Of a stretch of DNA of 64,000 bases, positions 33,099-43,446 are shown piece after piece. A program made the position numbers and the translations under genes. This DNA is from Ophiura sarsii (Eukaryota; Echinodermata; Ophiuroidea; Amphilepidida; Ophiuridae). The first letter of the stretch is position 1; each line of letters opens with the position of its first letter. Location of the stretch: the NCBI GenBank assembly GCA_035610835.1, contig CM069446.1, positions 4,838,075 to 4,902,074 on the forward strand, in the 5' to 3' direction. Below the pieces are notes generated by a model, which saw nothing but the letters and a program-made list of their open reading frames with translations, searched no databases and was not told the origin of the DNA.

Positions 33099-33766
33099 GG
33101 GGACCGCTCGATAGTCCGACGGTTCTATAATCCGACGTCTCTATAGTACGAACTTCTATAGTACGACCATGTAAAGTCACCGTTCGATAGTCCAAATCAG
33201 ATAAAAGGATTCTCTAATCTGTAAGTTTCAATAGGTTCTCTAGTCCGAATTTAAAAAAAAACGGTTCTATAGTTCGAATTTTCAAAAGGGGTCTCTAGTC
33301 CGAAAGGGTTTCACTGTTCTTTAATCCGAATCAGAAAAAAAATCTATAATCCAAAATGTGTAGTTAACTCTAGAGATAACGGTAATGGAAACATTGCCTC
33401 ATTTATAAAGAAGCTATATAAACATGATAAAACAGATTTGAATAAAGAAAGTGTTAGTATTAAATGAATTAAAATTCAAACTAATTTGTCGGATTAATAG
33501 AGGCATTTTGTACCCATTGGACTATCGAACCCGTTTGGAGAAGATTATTTAATATTCGGACGAATTTTTTTTTCAGTAGTCGGATTACCTTTTGCAATAA
33601 TCGGATTAGAACATGATCCATGATCATAGTATTCGGACTAAAGAACAGGGTTTTTTCATTTTTGGTATATAGAACATTCGTACTATAGAACCTTTTTTCG
33701 GACTATAGAGGCGTCGGATTATAGAACCGTCGGACTATCGTGCCGTCGGACTATCGATATGTCCCC
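33099..33766. mobile_element. TIR element built of TAGTCCGA motifs
   Basis: The ends are GGGGACCGCTCGATAGTCCG and the complement of CGGACTATCGATATGTCCCC. Inside, about 20 degenerate copies of TCTATAGTCCGAA / CTCTAGTCCGAA run on the plus strand in the left half and as complements (TCGGACTATAGA) in the right half, so the whole 668-bp unit is mirror-organised. ATTTTAAC (33091-33098) and ATTTTTAC (33767-33774) are a candidate 8-bp target duplication with one mismatch. No coding capacity. Confidence 0.8.
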
Positions 33767-33774
33767 ATTTTTAC

Positions 33775-35387
33775 ATGATTATTTAAAACGAGTTATAAAG
33801 GCACCATTGTTTCACATCTGTGTGGTGGCATGGGACATTTTCCGGGTCATTTTCTAGCGACTTGGTTTTTTTCTTTGGCAGAGAGCTTCATACTTTACTG
33901 AGTATAGGACTGTTTACATTTTTCAGAAATTCCATCTAGAACTACAGTTATAGTATTTTAAAGTCGGCAAGTTTAAACGCAACGCTCACAATTGAAACTG
34001 ACAATTCGAAGGTGTACACAAAATCTTGTAAATGCTCTAATAATAATAAAACTACATTGTTATATCAGAATAGCTTGTCATATGAAAAGGACTTTTGATA
34101 TCAACCTAGTTTTTTTGCGATATTATTAGCAATTGTAAGTTCTTCACTTTCAAAATCTTTACAATGCATTGTCGGAATTTACAAGTGGTTCCCATAGTAC
34201 CAATGTCATTTACGTAAACATAGCATTTTACACATACAATTTGATAAACAAGGTTCAGAAAGTACTTAAATAACTTCACATCTGGAATTTTGCATAAAAA
34301 ACTCCTGGATACTAAAGTTCAAGGTATAATCTCTATCTTAGGACCAAAGGTGGAAAATTGACATTGAAACTCATTCGTTAGGAATATTTTGATATGGCCC
34401 AGATATCTCAATATTAACACTAGCGACTTCCGACGGGTTTTCCTATACCATCACAATGTAATTAATAGAATATGACTGCTGTCGCACAATATCACTATGA
34501 ACGGCATAATGACCATAATCCTATTATTAGCGTAAGTCAGCTACAGAATAATTATGCAAGTTAAAGTAATATTTTGTTTATTGATACTATAATTCAATTT
34601 GAAGAGTGGTCGGAAGATCAGGAATATGATAGTGGTAATTCCAGGCATCATCTTGGTAAAATACATAAATATTTCACCAACAATGTCTGACAATTCATTA
34701 CGTACGTTGTCTTTGGAAACAACTAAAAATAATCTCTCTATGTCGAGGTGACCCCGGGGAGGTGACATCCACTAGTGTATGCTGGAAGTCGTAATATTAA
34801 TAAATATATCCAATAAAAATTGTCCCAGACACCACATATTTCGTGTTTTTGTTTCGAAAAATATAAATACGTGACATGAAGTCTGATCGTCCTGCTCACC
34901 GCGAAACGAAGGAGGAAACAAGGCCGCCTATCGATTAAATAATTGAATTATGCACCTCTCCTTCGAAATGTAATTATCAAACTGGCGGTATAACCAAGAG
35001 GTTATAATAAATCTAGGTTACATTAAAAGCTAAACCAACACACCTATAAATATGAGCAATTACTGAGCTGATATCAACCATTCTGGGCATGATACAATCA
35101 ACATTAAAAAACATTAAGCTAATTTTTGCAGTAATAATATCATGTGTTATTGCCAACCCGTAGATTGGCTTTAAAATATCGGTATCTACTAAAATTGATA
35201 TAACATCGTGACGCCATGGTCGAATAATTGGCAAAATTTTTTTGAACGAAAGCCAATTATGTGACATTTTTAGCACACTCATTTGCTTTGTATATGCAAA
35301 CCTCAAATCTACGCGACGCCTTTTGCTTTTGCAACAAGTGCCCGTTTTGTCTGACTCATAATGTATGTGTTCACTTTTTAATATGAA
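33775..35387. other. AT-rich DNA, nothing identified
   Basis: A minus-strand frame of 125 codons (35013-35390) is among the longest in the window, with mixed hydrophobic and basic composition, but I recognise no domain, signal peptide or repeat. It could be chance in AT-rich DNA. Confidence 0.4.
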
Positions 35388-35743
35388 CACTGAAAACCCA
35401 AACGGGTCAGCCTGACTAACTTAAAGCAGGTCCGGATTGTGTCCATCTTGACTAGCTTTAGGCTAGTCCAGCATTGCTGGACTAGCTTTACGTTAGTTGC
35501 GCGACTACTAGTCCGTCCTAAGCTGGACTAGTTTAGGCTAGTCGCTCGACTAGCTTTAAGTTAGTCCAGATGGTGCCTATCTGGACTAGCTTTAGGACTA
35601 GTCCAGCATTGCTGGACTAGCTTTTAGTCGCTCCACTAGCTTGATATTAGTCCGTCCTAAGCGGGACTAGTTTAGGCTAGTCGCTGGAGTTAGTCCAGAT
35701 GGTGTCCATCTTGACTAGGCCGTAGCCTAGTCCAGCATGCTGG

Positions 35744-36484
35744 TGTCAGGGTCCAAGGCTATAATACGCAACACTATACGCAATGCGACAATACGCAACA
35801 CTATACGCAATGCGACAATACGGCGGGAGAGAGCAAAACAAAACAAACGAAAAAGGCAGAAGGAAGGACGCTGGAAAACGGGACGAACGAAAAAGGCAGA
35901 AGGAAGGACGCTGGAAAACGGGACGGAAGGGCGGATGCCCTGAAGGCCAAGAAGGCCAGGCCGGAAAACTCAAAAGAAAGAGACGATTCTGCGTGAATCT
36001 TCTGGTATCTTTGGCTAGACTATAATTATAGCCCATCCCTGTTGGATGAGGCCGGAGAACATAAATAAAGATACGGCATTACGAGGATCGTCCGTTGTCT
36101 ATGACAGGACAATAATCAGTCGAGATCATTCCTGTTGAATGAGAATCGGAGAACATTAATAAGAGATACGATACTATGGCAGACTTGTGAACTTCCGGTC
36201 CAGTGCGGAACATCGCTGCTGAGGAAGTGACTTCTGTGTGTTGCCCAAGATATTGAAGACCTTCAAAAAGACTCTCGAGCCCGCGACAACGGAACTTCTG
36301 GCGGAACATTATACAAACGATAAGTGCACTTAGCCAACTAAATCAGTGATCACTGAGCGCGTGAAATGTGTTGCGTTGTTTATTCATGATTTATGTTTTA
36401 TTTATATTAAATTGTTGTTTACAAAGTCTGGGTATTACAGTGAATTGTTTAATTATAAAGTCCGAGCTAACTCGGGTCGTGACA
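35744..36484 (+). mobile_element. Solo LTR with perfect 5-bp target duplication
   Basis: Starts TGTCAGGGTCC and ends GGGTCGTGACA, with TGTCA/TGACA perfect terminal inverted repeats. GCTGG occurs immediately before (35739-35743) and after (36485-36489), a 5-bp target duplication. The length, 741 bp, is typical for an LTR. Inside are CTATAATTATAG (possible TATA region), AATAAA at about 36064, and three internal duplications: AACACTATACGCAATGCGAC twice near 35770-35815, GGCAGAAGGAAGGACGCTGG twice near 35857-35915, and GGAGAACAT(A/T)AATAA twice near 36054 and 36150. No internal retroviral or retrotransposon genes lie alongside, so recombination between two LTRs probably removed them. Ty3/gypsy-like ends; the family is unassigned. 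Confidence 0.85.
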
Positions 36485-36509
36485 GCTGGATTAGCTTTAC
36501 GTAAGTCGT

Positions 36510-36905
36510 TATTCTTTGACCATTACCTCGTAGTAATGGTTGTATGGTATGTTAGCAGAATATGATATCAGAGGTGTTTATTTCCGATAAATGCAATTTT
36601 GCGATGGACAGAGAACATCAATCTATGAATCGGAGTGAATAATGAATTTATTCTTTTTTTAATTTCATCACTCGGTGAGTGAGTGACATGAGAATTGGAT
36701 AAATTACTTTCTATATATAGAGTAATTTTCCACTCTTTTAGAGTGAAAATAATTGCACTCCTGTGTTAGAGGGTTTTTTCTCGCTCTTTTAACATTTAGA
36801 GAGTATAGTCAACATGAAGCAGGTTTAAACAATTGAGTGGTGTACGTGATAAGTTTACCTGTATTATATAAAAGTAGAGCTGATATAAAGAACATTAAAT
36901 TGTAT
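36510..36905. other. Spacer inside the composite, nothing identified
   Basis: AT-rich sequence with GTGAGTGAGTGACATG and several AGAGTG(A/T) phrases (36675-36800). No repeat partner was recognised elsewhere in the window. Confidence 0.4.
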
Positions 36906-37466
36906 CTCAGTGCCTTGATTTACGTTAAGCTAGTCCAGCAATGCGACTAGCCTGCACGGCTTACCTCTACGGTCACGTCACGTGATGTGGATATTGAAGT
37001 GTTTGGGTGATGTTTTGAATTAATTTGATGCGAGGGTGGATGTGGTGTGGGTATGGGGTGATGTATTTATTTAGAGCCTAGAAGGGGATTTTAATCCGTT
37101 AAAACAGTACAGCTCCATATGCAATTCTCGCGATTTCGGGCTATAACACGATTTCATGATATGACCTGATACAACAGATATTAATGTTTCATGCGATGCT
37201 ACGAATTCCAGTGATGACCAGATTTCTGGTAAGATATGACGATTAACCCTAACCAAATTACTACGATGCGGTGTGCTCGTTCCACCCGACGCGGCAGTTT
37301 TTCGATGAAATAATGGCCCCAGGCTATAACTTGTCGAAGTTTACTGAGCCAAGTATGGTTGACCCCCGTGGCCCAGTCGTAAAACTTTCGGGTCCGGGTT
37401 CCCGGGGGCGCTGGGCTCTTTTCCCCTCGCTTTTTGTGCGACAAAAAAATCTTTGGAAGAGGTGTT

Positions 37467-37468
<2 letters not shown>

Positions 37469-37502
<34 letters not shown>
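37469..37502 (+). repeat. G34 homopolymer
   Basis: Thirty-four G in a row, adjoining a GC-richer block (about 37315-37468, GACCCCCGTGGCCCAG, GGGTCCGGGTTCCCGGGGGC) that has no counterpart in the mirrored half. That block plus the G run is probably a separate insertion into the inverted repeat. The poly-Pro/poly-Gly frames across it are artefacts. Confidence 0.9.
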
Positions 37503-38013
37503 CGGGGTGGTAACACAACACTAAATAAGTGTTTGAATGATGTTTTGGAACTGTGGGTGAAGTTTTGAATTGGGGGCGAGGGGATGGATGTGGTGTGGGT
37601 ATGGGGTGATGTGGTAAGAGCCTAGAAGGAATTAAGGGCGCACAGCACTAAATAACCTCGACATTGGGTGATGGTTTGAATTCCAGCCTGTCTAGAGTCT
37701 AGAACTAGGGTGTCTAGAGACCAGACGGGAGAGGTGATTTAGGGTACACACCACTAAATTATTGCTCCATTAAGGGCGCACAACGCTAAATAAGCACGCC
37801 ATTGTGTGATGTTTGAATTGGATGCGAGGGTGGGTGTTGGTAGATGATGTGGTTAGAGCGTAGAAGGGAATTAAGTGCGCACACCACTAAATAAGTGCTC
37901 CATATTATGTGGGTGATGTTTTGAATTTCAGCCTGTCTAGAGCCTCGGGTGTCTAGAGCACGAGGGTAAATGACCTCTCCATTGGGTTATTTTTTAGTTT
38001 TAGCTTGTTTAGA

Positions 38014-38054
38014 CCCCCCCCCCCCCCCCCCCCCACCCCCCCCCCCCCCCCCCC
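38014..38054 (+). repeat. C-run at the axis of the inverted repeat
   Basis: Forty C residues with a single A at 38035. It lies close to the symmetry axis of 36957-38803, where direct-orientation units give way to inverted ones. Confidence 0.95.
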
Positions 38055-38669
38055 AACATGGGTGTGCGTCCTAAAACACCCCATCCCTTCTGGGATCTAG
38101 ACACCCCGATGTTCTAGACAGGTTGGAATTCCAAATATTACTCAATGGTGAGGCTATTTAGTGGTGTGCATCCTAAATCACCTCCCTTCCGCACTATAGA
38201 CACCCCGAGGCTGTAGACGGACTGGAATGCAAAACATCACCTAATGTCAAAGCTATTTAGTGGTGTGCTCCCGTAATGGAATCAAATCAAAGTGACGTGA
38301 AAGTGATTCACAAGACAATATGGATAGCACCCAATTCAAAACCTCACCCAATTGTGAGGTTATTCAGTGGTGTGCGTCCTAAATCCACCCTCTGTGATCT
38401 AGGCACCCCGAGGCTCTAGACAGGTTGAAATTCCAAATATCACTCAATGGTGTGGCTTTTTAGTGGGGTGCACCCCATACCCACACAACACACACCCCTT
38501 GCACACAATTCAAAACTTCACCCAAACACTTATTTTGTGTTGGGTTGTGCCCTTAATCAGTACGGTTTAAATATATTTTACAAATCCGGTCATCACAGGA
38601 ATTCGTAGCATCGCACGAAAGACAGTATCTGTTTTATCGGGTCATATCATGACATCGTGTCATATCCGA

Positions 38670-38775
38670 CGTGATGTGACGTGACGTGACGTGACGTGAC
38701 GTGACGTGACGTGGCGTGACGTGGCGTGACGTGACGTGAGACGTGACTTGACTTGACGTGACGTGGCGTGACGTG
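38670..38775 (+). repeat. (GTGAC)n short tandem repeat
   Basis: About twenty units of GTGAC with GTGGC variants. It corresponds to the unexpanded GGTCACGTCACGTGATGTGG at 36972 in the opposite arm, so the array expanded after the arms formed. Confidence 0.9.
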
Positions 38776-39083
38776 ACCGTACCATTTAAATAGAGGTAAG
38801 CCGCCTAAACTAGTCCAGTCTAGGACGGACTCACATCAAGCTAGTGAGCGACTAACGTAAAGCTAGTCCAGCAATGCTCCAGCTTGACTAACAATGCTAG
38901 TCCAGCCATAGACTAGTCCAGTAGAACAAATCAAGCTAGTCAGGCTAAGCCGGACTAACCTTAAGCTAGTCAAGCCATAACCTATCCAGCAGGATTGACT
39001 AGCCTGCTGGACTAGTTTAGAAAAGTCACGACTATAGTCTAAAGTTAGTCCAGCCTGTGCCTGACTAGTTTACATTTTCAGTG

Positions 39084-39330
39084 AATGATTCAATGAAAGT
39101 TGGCCAGGTGAGACCTAATGCCTCATAGTTATATTATTATTAATGGAGAAACATTATGCTACATACTAATGGTAACTACTGTTACACTGATTTTAGACCA
39201 CCCGTAGATTGAGTAAATGGAATAGAACGTAAACCAGTCCATACTTTATCAAGGGGTTGTAAGTTTATAAACAAGATTTAATAGGTGGCCCAACCAAGCC
39301 AATCAAAACACTGTAACGTTTGTTATTTGT
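39084..39330. other. Nothing identified
   Basis: AT-rich flank of the composite element, with no repeat or coding signal recognised. Confidence 0.4.
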
Positions 39331-39344
39331 ATGTACAAGTATAT

Positions 39345-39440
39345 ATGTATCGAAATGAGGGCCTGCTTGGAAAGCAGTGCAAGTCACTGTAGCATATTAC
39401 CCTCAATAAAGAAAGCATAAATAAAAATAAAAAACACACT
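39345..39440 (+). mobile_element. Probable LINE 3' UTR remnant with AATAAA tail
   Basis: GAGGGCCTGCTTGGAAAGCA, GTGCAAGTCACTGTAGC and TTACCCTCAATAAAGAAAGC are followed by ATAAATAAAAATAAAA. The arrangement GAGGG...CCCTCAATAAA (a short stem flanking the text, then an AATAAA-rich tail) is typical of 3' ends of several animal LINEs. No coding part remains. Confidence 0.45.
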
Positions 39441-39724
39441 TTGTAACGATAACTGTTGAAAACCTTTATTTTGTCAATATTATTACTTTTGAAAACAATC
39501 AAGTATAACTATTACTACTGTATCGTCAAGGACTCGTCTATTATTCGCCACTAACTCTCCTTTTCATTGACAACAGACGTCACAATCCCTGCACACCGCT
39601 GGTCTTAATTTTTAGGTACTTTTAATAGAATGAAAACATTTCGGAAAAATATTTAGGGAATCAAAATATGTTACATGAGGGCCAGGAAACTAGTATTGAT
39701 ATAATACCGAAGAAGCGCTCGAGG

Positions 39725-40150
39725 TTAGGGGACAGATAATTTGAATACCTCCCAGCACTCATTTGATACATATTGCAGTCCAATCACGTATTGTGCGCAG
39801 TCCAAGGGCAGGATACACATTGGCGCCAACGTGTTGTTCCTTTATAGCAAAACATGATCGTCAGGTGATTTGATTAAACATCAATGTAATGTACGACATC
39901 ATTTGAAAGGGGAGAGCACTTATTGCACGGCCGTTGGGTAGTTAGTATCAATCAGTGATTGCAGGTCATAGTACGACAATTGCATGACAAATATGGAGCT
40001 CACAAAGGCACGGTGATTGTGGCGCCAGAGCATAAAATCTGATGAAAATAAAATGCTGATGTCCGATAATGTGTATGTATTGATGAAAACAGATCCCCGT
40101 GATTAATACGCCTCAGGAATTCAAGGCAAAGTTTATTAACTCTCATCAAT
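39725..40150 (+). repeat. Dispersed repeat R4, copy 1
   Basis: Landmarks in order: TTGAATACCTCCCAGCACTC, AGTCCAATCACGTATTGTG, TTGGCGCCAACGTG, CAGGTGATTTGATTAAACAT, GCACTTATTGCACGGCCGTT, ATCAGTGATTGCAGGTCA and TGGCGCCAGAGCATAAAA. The same order recurs in three more blocks between 40.2 and 45.4 kb. No frame is conserved; the identity of the family is unknown. Confidence 0.75.
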
Positions 40151-40203
40151 TAAGTAAAAGTTGATAGTGTTCATTTCTGATGAAATAAATGTGTTATGAT
40201 TCA

Positions 40204-40545
40204 TGGGAAATAATCTGAATACCTCCCAGTACTCATTTGACTATTGTTGTACAGTCACGTATTGTGAACAGTCCACAGGCACAAAACTGATAGCCAGGTG
40301 ATTTGATTAAAACCTAATGTTAAGTACAACATTATTAGAACGAGGACAGCATTTATTTTTTAGCCTTTGGGGGTATAGTCATAATCAGTCAGTGATTTAT
40401 ACAGCATTGGCCATGCAATATGAGATCAGACATCACATCTTCTAGCGTGACTTAATGGCGCCAAAGCATAAAAGCTGATGAAACTTTAATGTCGACGATG
40501 AAAACGGATCTGTGTGATTGATTTTCATCTTTATCAACAAAAGGG
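40204..40545 (+). repeat. Dispersed repeat R4, copy 2
   Basis: About 480 bp downstream of copy 1 and in tandem with it: CTGAATACCTCCCAGTACTC, AGTCACGTATTGTGAACAGT, CAGGTGATTTGATTAAAACC, TGGCGCCAAAGCATAAAAGC. Shorter than copy 1 through internal deletions. Confidence 0.7.
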
Positions 40546-41083
40546 TTTCAAACGAGTGTTTCTAGTACATTTATGTACGTGGAGGCAATAACAAGTATGA
40601 GTTCATACGAATAGTACTTTTGCTGCTTTATATCTCCTTTTTGAAATATGATAACAGAAATATAAGTTACATTATCTATGTAAGACGATGAATTATGAAA
40701 GGGTATTTTATCTTAATGTTTGATTTTGTTTTGCCTTTTCCATGATAAGTTGAAGTATGAAGAACAGTAAGCTATATCGTATGTGTATGTTTGGTGTTTA
40801 CTTTTCATATTTTGGAAATTGAGGACTTGACGGCTATCGGGTAAACACTACTGTCTAGATTGTGTTACTGATTGTACGTGTTAATACGTGTCAACGTCTT
40901 ACATTCAAACACTAGATTGATTCCTATTATTCCGTTTTGATTCCTAATATTCCACTTCAATAATAAAACGCAACGAATGGTCCTCTTTATCATTTACAAG
41001 AATCGATAAGACTGTTGCAAAGAACATCATTCTCATCGGACAAGTGTTGGGGTCTTTATTTATTTCAGATGAAGGACTGTTCA
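40546..41083. other. AT-rich DNA, nothing identified
   Basis: No gene, element boundary or array was recognised. A local tandem TTGATTCCTATTATTCC / TTGATTCCTAATATTCC is at about 40917-40955. Confidence 0.45.
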
Positions 41084-41254
41084 TAAAAGGTAAAGGTAAA
41101 GGTAAAGGTAAATTGACGTGCCGATCTTTGGCGTTTCTTTCTTTCTTTGGCGTTTAGGCCAGACTCCTCTTTTTGTAGTTTTTACTGTGGGGGTTGGCCA
41201 CTCCTCCCGCACAACGAGTCTGTGTTACCTTCCCAACATGAATTGATGCTGGTA
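41084..41254 (+). repeat. (GGTAAA)n followed by a GGCGTTTAGGCCAG block
   Basis: Four to five GGTAAA units (41086-41112), then TTGACGTGCCGATCTTTGGC and GGCGTTTAGGCCAGACTCC. The abrupt repeat edge and GC-richer body suggest the end of a dispersed element, but no second copy lies in this window. Confidence 0.5.
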
Positions 41255-41262
41255 CTGTCCAT

Positions 41263-41654
41263 CCCGGGGGGGGGGGGGGGGGGGGGGGGGGCAGTCAAAC
41301 ATAATGTTGTACACATGCGTGACCAAAAAAACGCGTAAAAGGGGTGTTTTTTCAGTGTTGGACGCGTCACACGCGTGACGCGTTAAGGGTATCAAAAACG
41401 CTGATTTTCAAGAAAAAGGGTGGCTTAAAATCCCGGCTTAAAATACAGGTCGAACGTGTTTAGGGTAACTTATTTTGTTCCCCGTTAAATAGACAAAACT
41501 TGTTTAGGGGTCAAAATTTTCAAGGAAAGCGCGCTAAAAACTTGTTTAGGGGGTAATTTTGCTTGCAGGGTAAAACTTGTTTAGGGGGTGTCTGGAAAAA
41601 ATTTGGTCACGCATGTGTACACCATTATGTTTGACTGCCCCCCCCCCCCCCGGG
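41263..41654. mobile_element. CCCGGG(n)-ended MITE with perfect 8-bp target duplication
   Basis: CTGTCCAT precedes (41255-41262) and follows (41655-41662) the element exactly. The ends are CCCGGGGG...GGCAGTCAAACATAATG and its complement CATTATGTTTGACTGCCCCC...CCCGGG; inward, TACACATGCGTGACC pairs with GGTCACGCATGTGTA. The interior carries several degenerate AAACTTGTTTAGGGG units. The C and G runs differ in length (26 G left, 13 C right). Length and ends match the element at 8720-9109 although the sequence differs. hAT-like by duplication length; no transposase. Confidence 0.88.
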
Positions 41655-41844
41655 CTGTCCATAATCCTGCCGTTATGAGTCCGTTGTTGACGTCGGCGAA
41701 GTTAAAAGTTGATTTTGCTTCAATCCTTTGGGGCGCCACCACTGTATGTCGACGTCGGGGGCGATGACCAACGATTGGAGGGACTGAAAACTGAAAGTGA
41801 TATAATGTCGAGAATTCGTTTTGGTAATAATAATATGACAAACA

Positions 41845-42105
41845 ATGTCATTACCTTTTGGCGCTCAGTTGGTACATATTGTAGTACAATCCCGTATGTG
41901 TACAGTCCATGGGCAGGATTTTTATGGGCGCCAAAGTATCGTTCTTTTATAGAAAAAAACAAATTCATTATAACATCAATGTAATATGCAGCATCATTAG
42001 AAAAAAGAGAACACTTATTGCACGGCCGTTGGGTATTTAGTACCAATCAATGATTGCAGGTCATGATATAGAAAGCGAGCTATATCACAAAGCATGGTGT
42101 TGCAT
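41845..42105 (+). repeat. Dispersed repeat R4, copy 3
   Basis: GTACATATTGTAGTACAATC, GTGTACAGTCCATGGGCAGG, GGGCGCCAAAGTATCGTTC, ACATCAATGTAATATGCAGC, CACTTATTGCACGGCCGTTG and CAATGATTGCAGGTCATGAT. It runs into unrelated sequence after about 42105. Confidence 0.75.
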
Positions 42106-42475
42106 CATCTGGATCACATCCCAAATGTACATGGCCTCTGAATGTCTCTGGTACAAATATTATCGCCAGAGGCGACCACTACATTAGGACAAGAATAAAG
42201 ATACTTCTCAAAGGTTTGTGTGTAATATCATTGCTCAGGCCCGCGGCCAGGTAAGGCTGCAAAGGTCTGGCGCACTTTAGGCTACCATCCACACAAAATA
42301 AATCGGTAAAAAAGGGTTGTCCTACGTGTGTACACGTCAACTCCATACCGTAATTTGCCATATTGATGGAAAAGCTTCATTTAACATTTGGATCGTTTCC
42401 AAATGCTTTTAGTGTGGGGCTTACTGCATTGTACTGAGACCCAAACAATTTACCTGGACTCCCTCAAACCCATTG
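42106..42475. other. Nothing identified
   Basis: Includes a small self-complementary phrase TATCGCCAGAGGCGACCAC (about 42160). No gene or element was recognised. Confidence 0.4.
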
Positions 42476-43446
42476 GGCCGTATTCTCGTACTAACGAGGG
42501 GTGCAGCTTAAAACCGTGTCTTAATTATCTTTAAAACGATGTGTTTAACAACAAAAAAAAAAAAATTAAACTCCGCCAATCTCGTCCCCAGAGTGGACGA
42601 GGGTCACTGTATACAGGTATTCAATTTTGTGTGGCCCAAATGGCTTACATTAGATATCGACCGATTCCTCAAATGCACGTATATTTTTAAGAGTACACTG
42701 CACGTCAGCTTGCACTGGGCACTGTTGAGAAATCATTCGAGGCGTACAATTGGTACGAACTTAGTTAAACACGCGTTTAACTACCCCCATGCCATGTTTA
42801 AAGTTAAATACTTTTCAGTGAGTTAGACGCGTGTTTAAGTTAACCCTTAGAACCCGAAAGGCACCAAAAATAGACCTTCAACAACGGGCGTAATAACCCG
42901 AAAGGCACCAAAATAGACCTTGTGAACATGTGACACATTGATCATATGATTTTGACTGGTCATATGACTTTCAAATCACGTGATGTTTACCAGATGTCAG
43001 ATGCCTTGTTTCCGCAGTTTTATGTTGTGTTTGGATGTCACTTGCTGAAGAAAACTGTCAAAAATAGCGCGAAATGGGATGAATATGTTTGCGCAGATCA
43101 TTCTCAGGTATACAGTAATGCATTGTAGTACGGTTATGAATAGCAGTTTTAGCGATAAAAAAACAGAATAAAGCTGATATAAACTGACGTTTTATTACGA
43201 ATATCATATTATATGATGATAGAGGGCAGTATATCACAATGTAACGATCAATCAGAGGGTGTAAGATAAATATACTAAATATAGAATTATCCTTTATTCG
43301 TGAAAATAACTCAGGGTGGGACGACAGACTCGCACCAATAACTCAGGGTTCAACACTATTTTGAGAATTGCGTTTAGTGTTTAAGTCAAAGTTAAACTCG
43401 TGTTTAACTTTAAACCGCGTTTAAATACGTACGAGAACACTGCCAC
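42476..43446. mobile_element. Family E element, copy 1 (TIR GGCCGTATTCTCGTAC)
   Basis: The left end GGCCGTATTCTCGTACTAA pairs with the complement of GTACGAGAACACTGCC at the right. Subterminal blocks AGCTTAAAACCGTGTCTTAA, GTTTAACTTTAAACCGCGTTT and TTAGACGCGTGTTTAA recur in the copy at 45926-46836 and in the fragment at 18660. The interior has a tandem AACCCGAAAGGCACCAAAAA unit (about 42850-42921). No transposase frame. The target duplication is unclear. Confidence 0.7.

Larger units (their letters stand above)
36957..38803. repeat. Large degenerate inverted repeat with C/G-rich minisatellite centre
   Basis: The left end GGCTTACCTCTACGGTCACG pairs with the complement of the right end (CGTGACCGTACC...AGAGGTAAGCC). 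Inward, about 37130-37260 (CATGATATGACCTGATACAAC, GCTACGAATTCCAGTGATGACC) pairs with 38580-38660 (GGTCATCACAGGAATTCGTAGC, GGGTCATATCATG). The middle has five or more degenerate units of roughly 130 bp with GTGATGTTTTGAATT, GGGTATGGGGTGATGT, AGAGCCTAGAAGG, GCGCACA(C/G)CACTAAATAA and CCTGTCTAGAGCCTCGGGTG, direct on the left and inverted on the right. Confidence 0.7.
35388..39083. mobile_element. 3.7 kb self-complementary composite bounded by TAGTCCAGC arrays
   Basis: The outer ends are weak inverted copies: CACTGAAAACCCAAACGGGT (35388) and the complement of ACTAGTTTACATTTTCAGTG (ending 39083), both followed inward by GTCAG. Arrays of degenerate GGACTAGCTTTAGGCTAGTCCAGC-type repeats fill about 35400-35743 (left), 36485-36510, 36910-36950 and 38805-39075 (right, mirrored). 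The centre, 36957-38803, is a large inverted repeat (listed separately), and a solo LTR interrupts the left array. No protein domain was found. It is most likely a large fold-back or non-autonomous TIR element; the class is unknown to me. Confidence 0.6.

Noticed and set aside
35013..35390. 125-codon minus-strand frame
   Set aside because: No recognisable similarity and no sign of splice-site or codon structure; plausible by chance.
37240..37260. TAACCCTAACC, a telomere-like phrase
   Set aside because: Only one and a half units; no array.
37199..37521. Poly-Pro/poly-Gly frames of up to 105 codons, also seen at 6068-6271, 41147-41370 and 61168-61602
   Set aside because: The Pro/Gly stretches are translations of G or C homopolymers, and the rest shows no domain.
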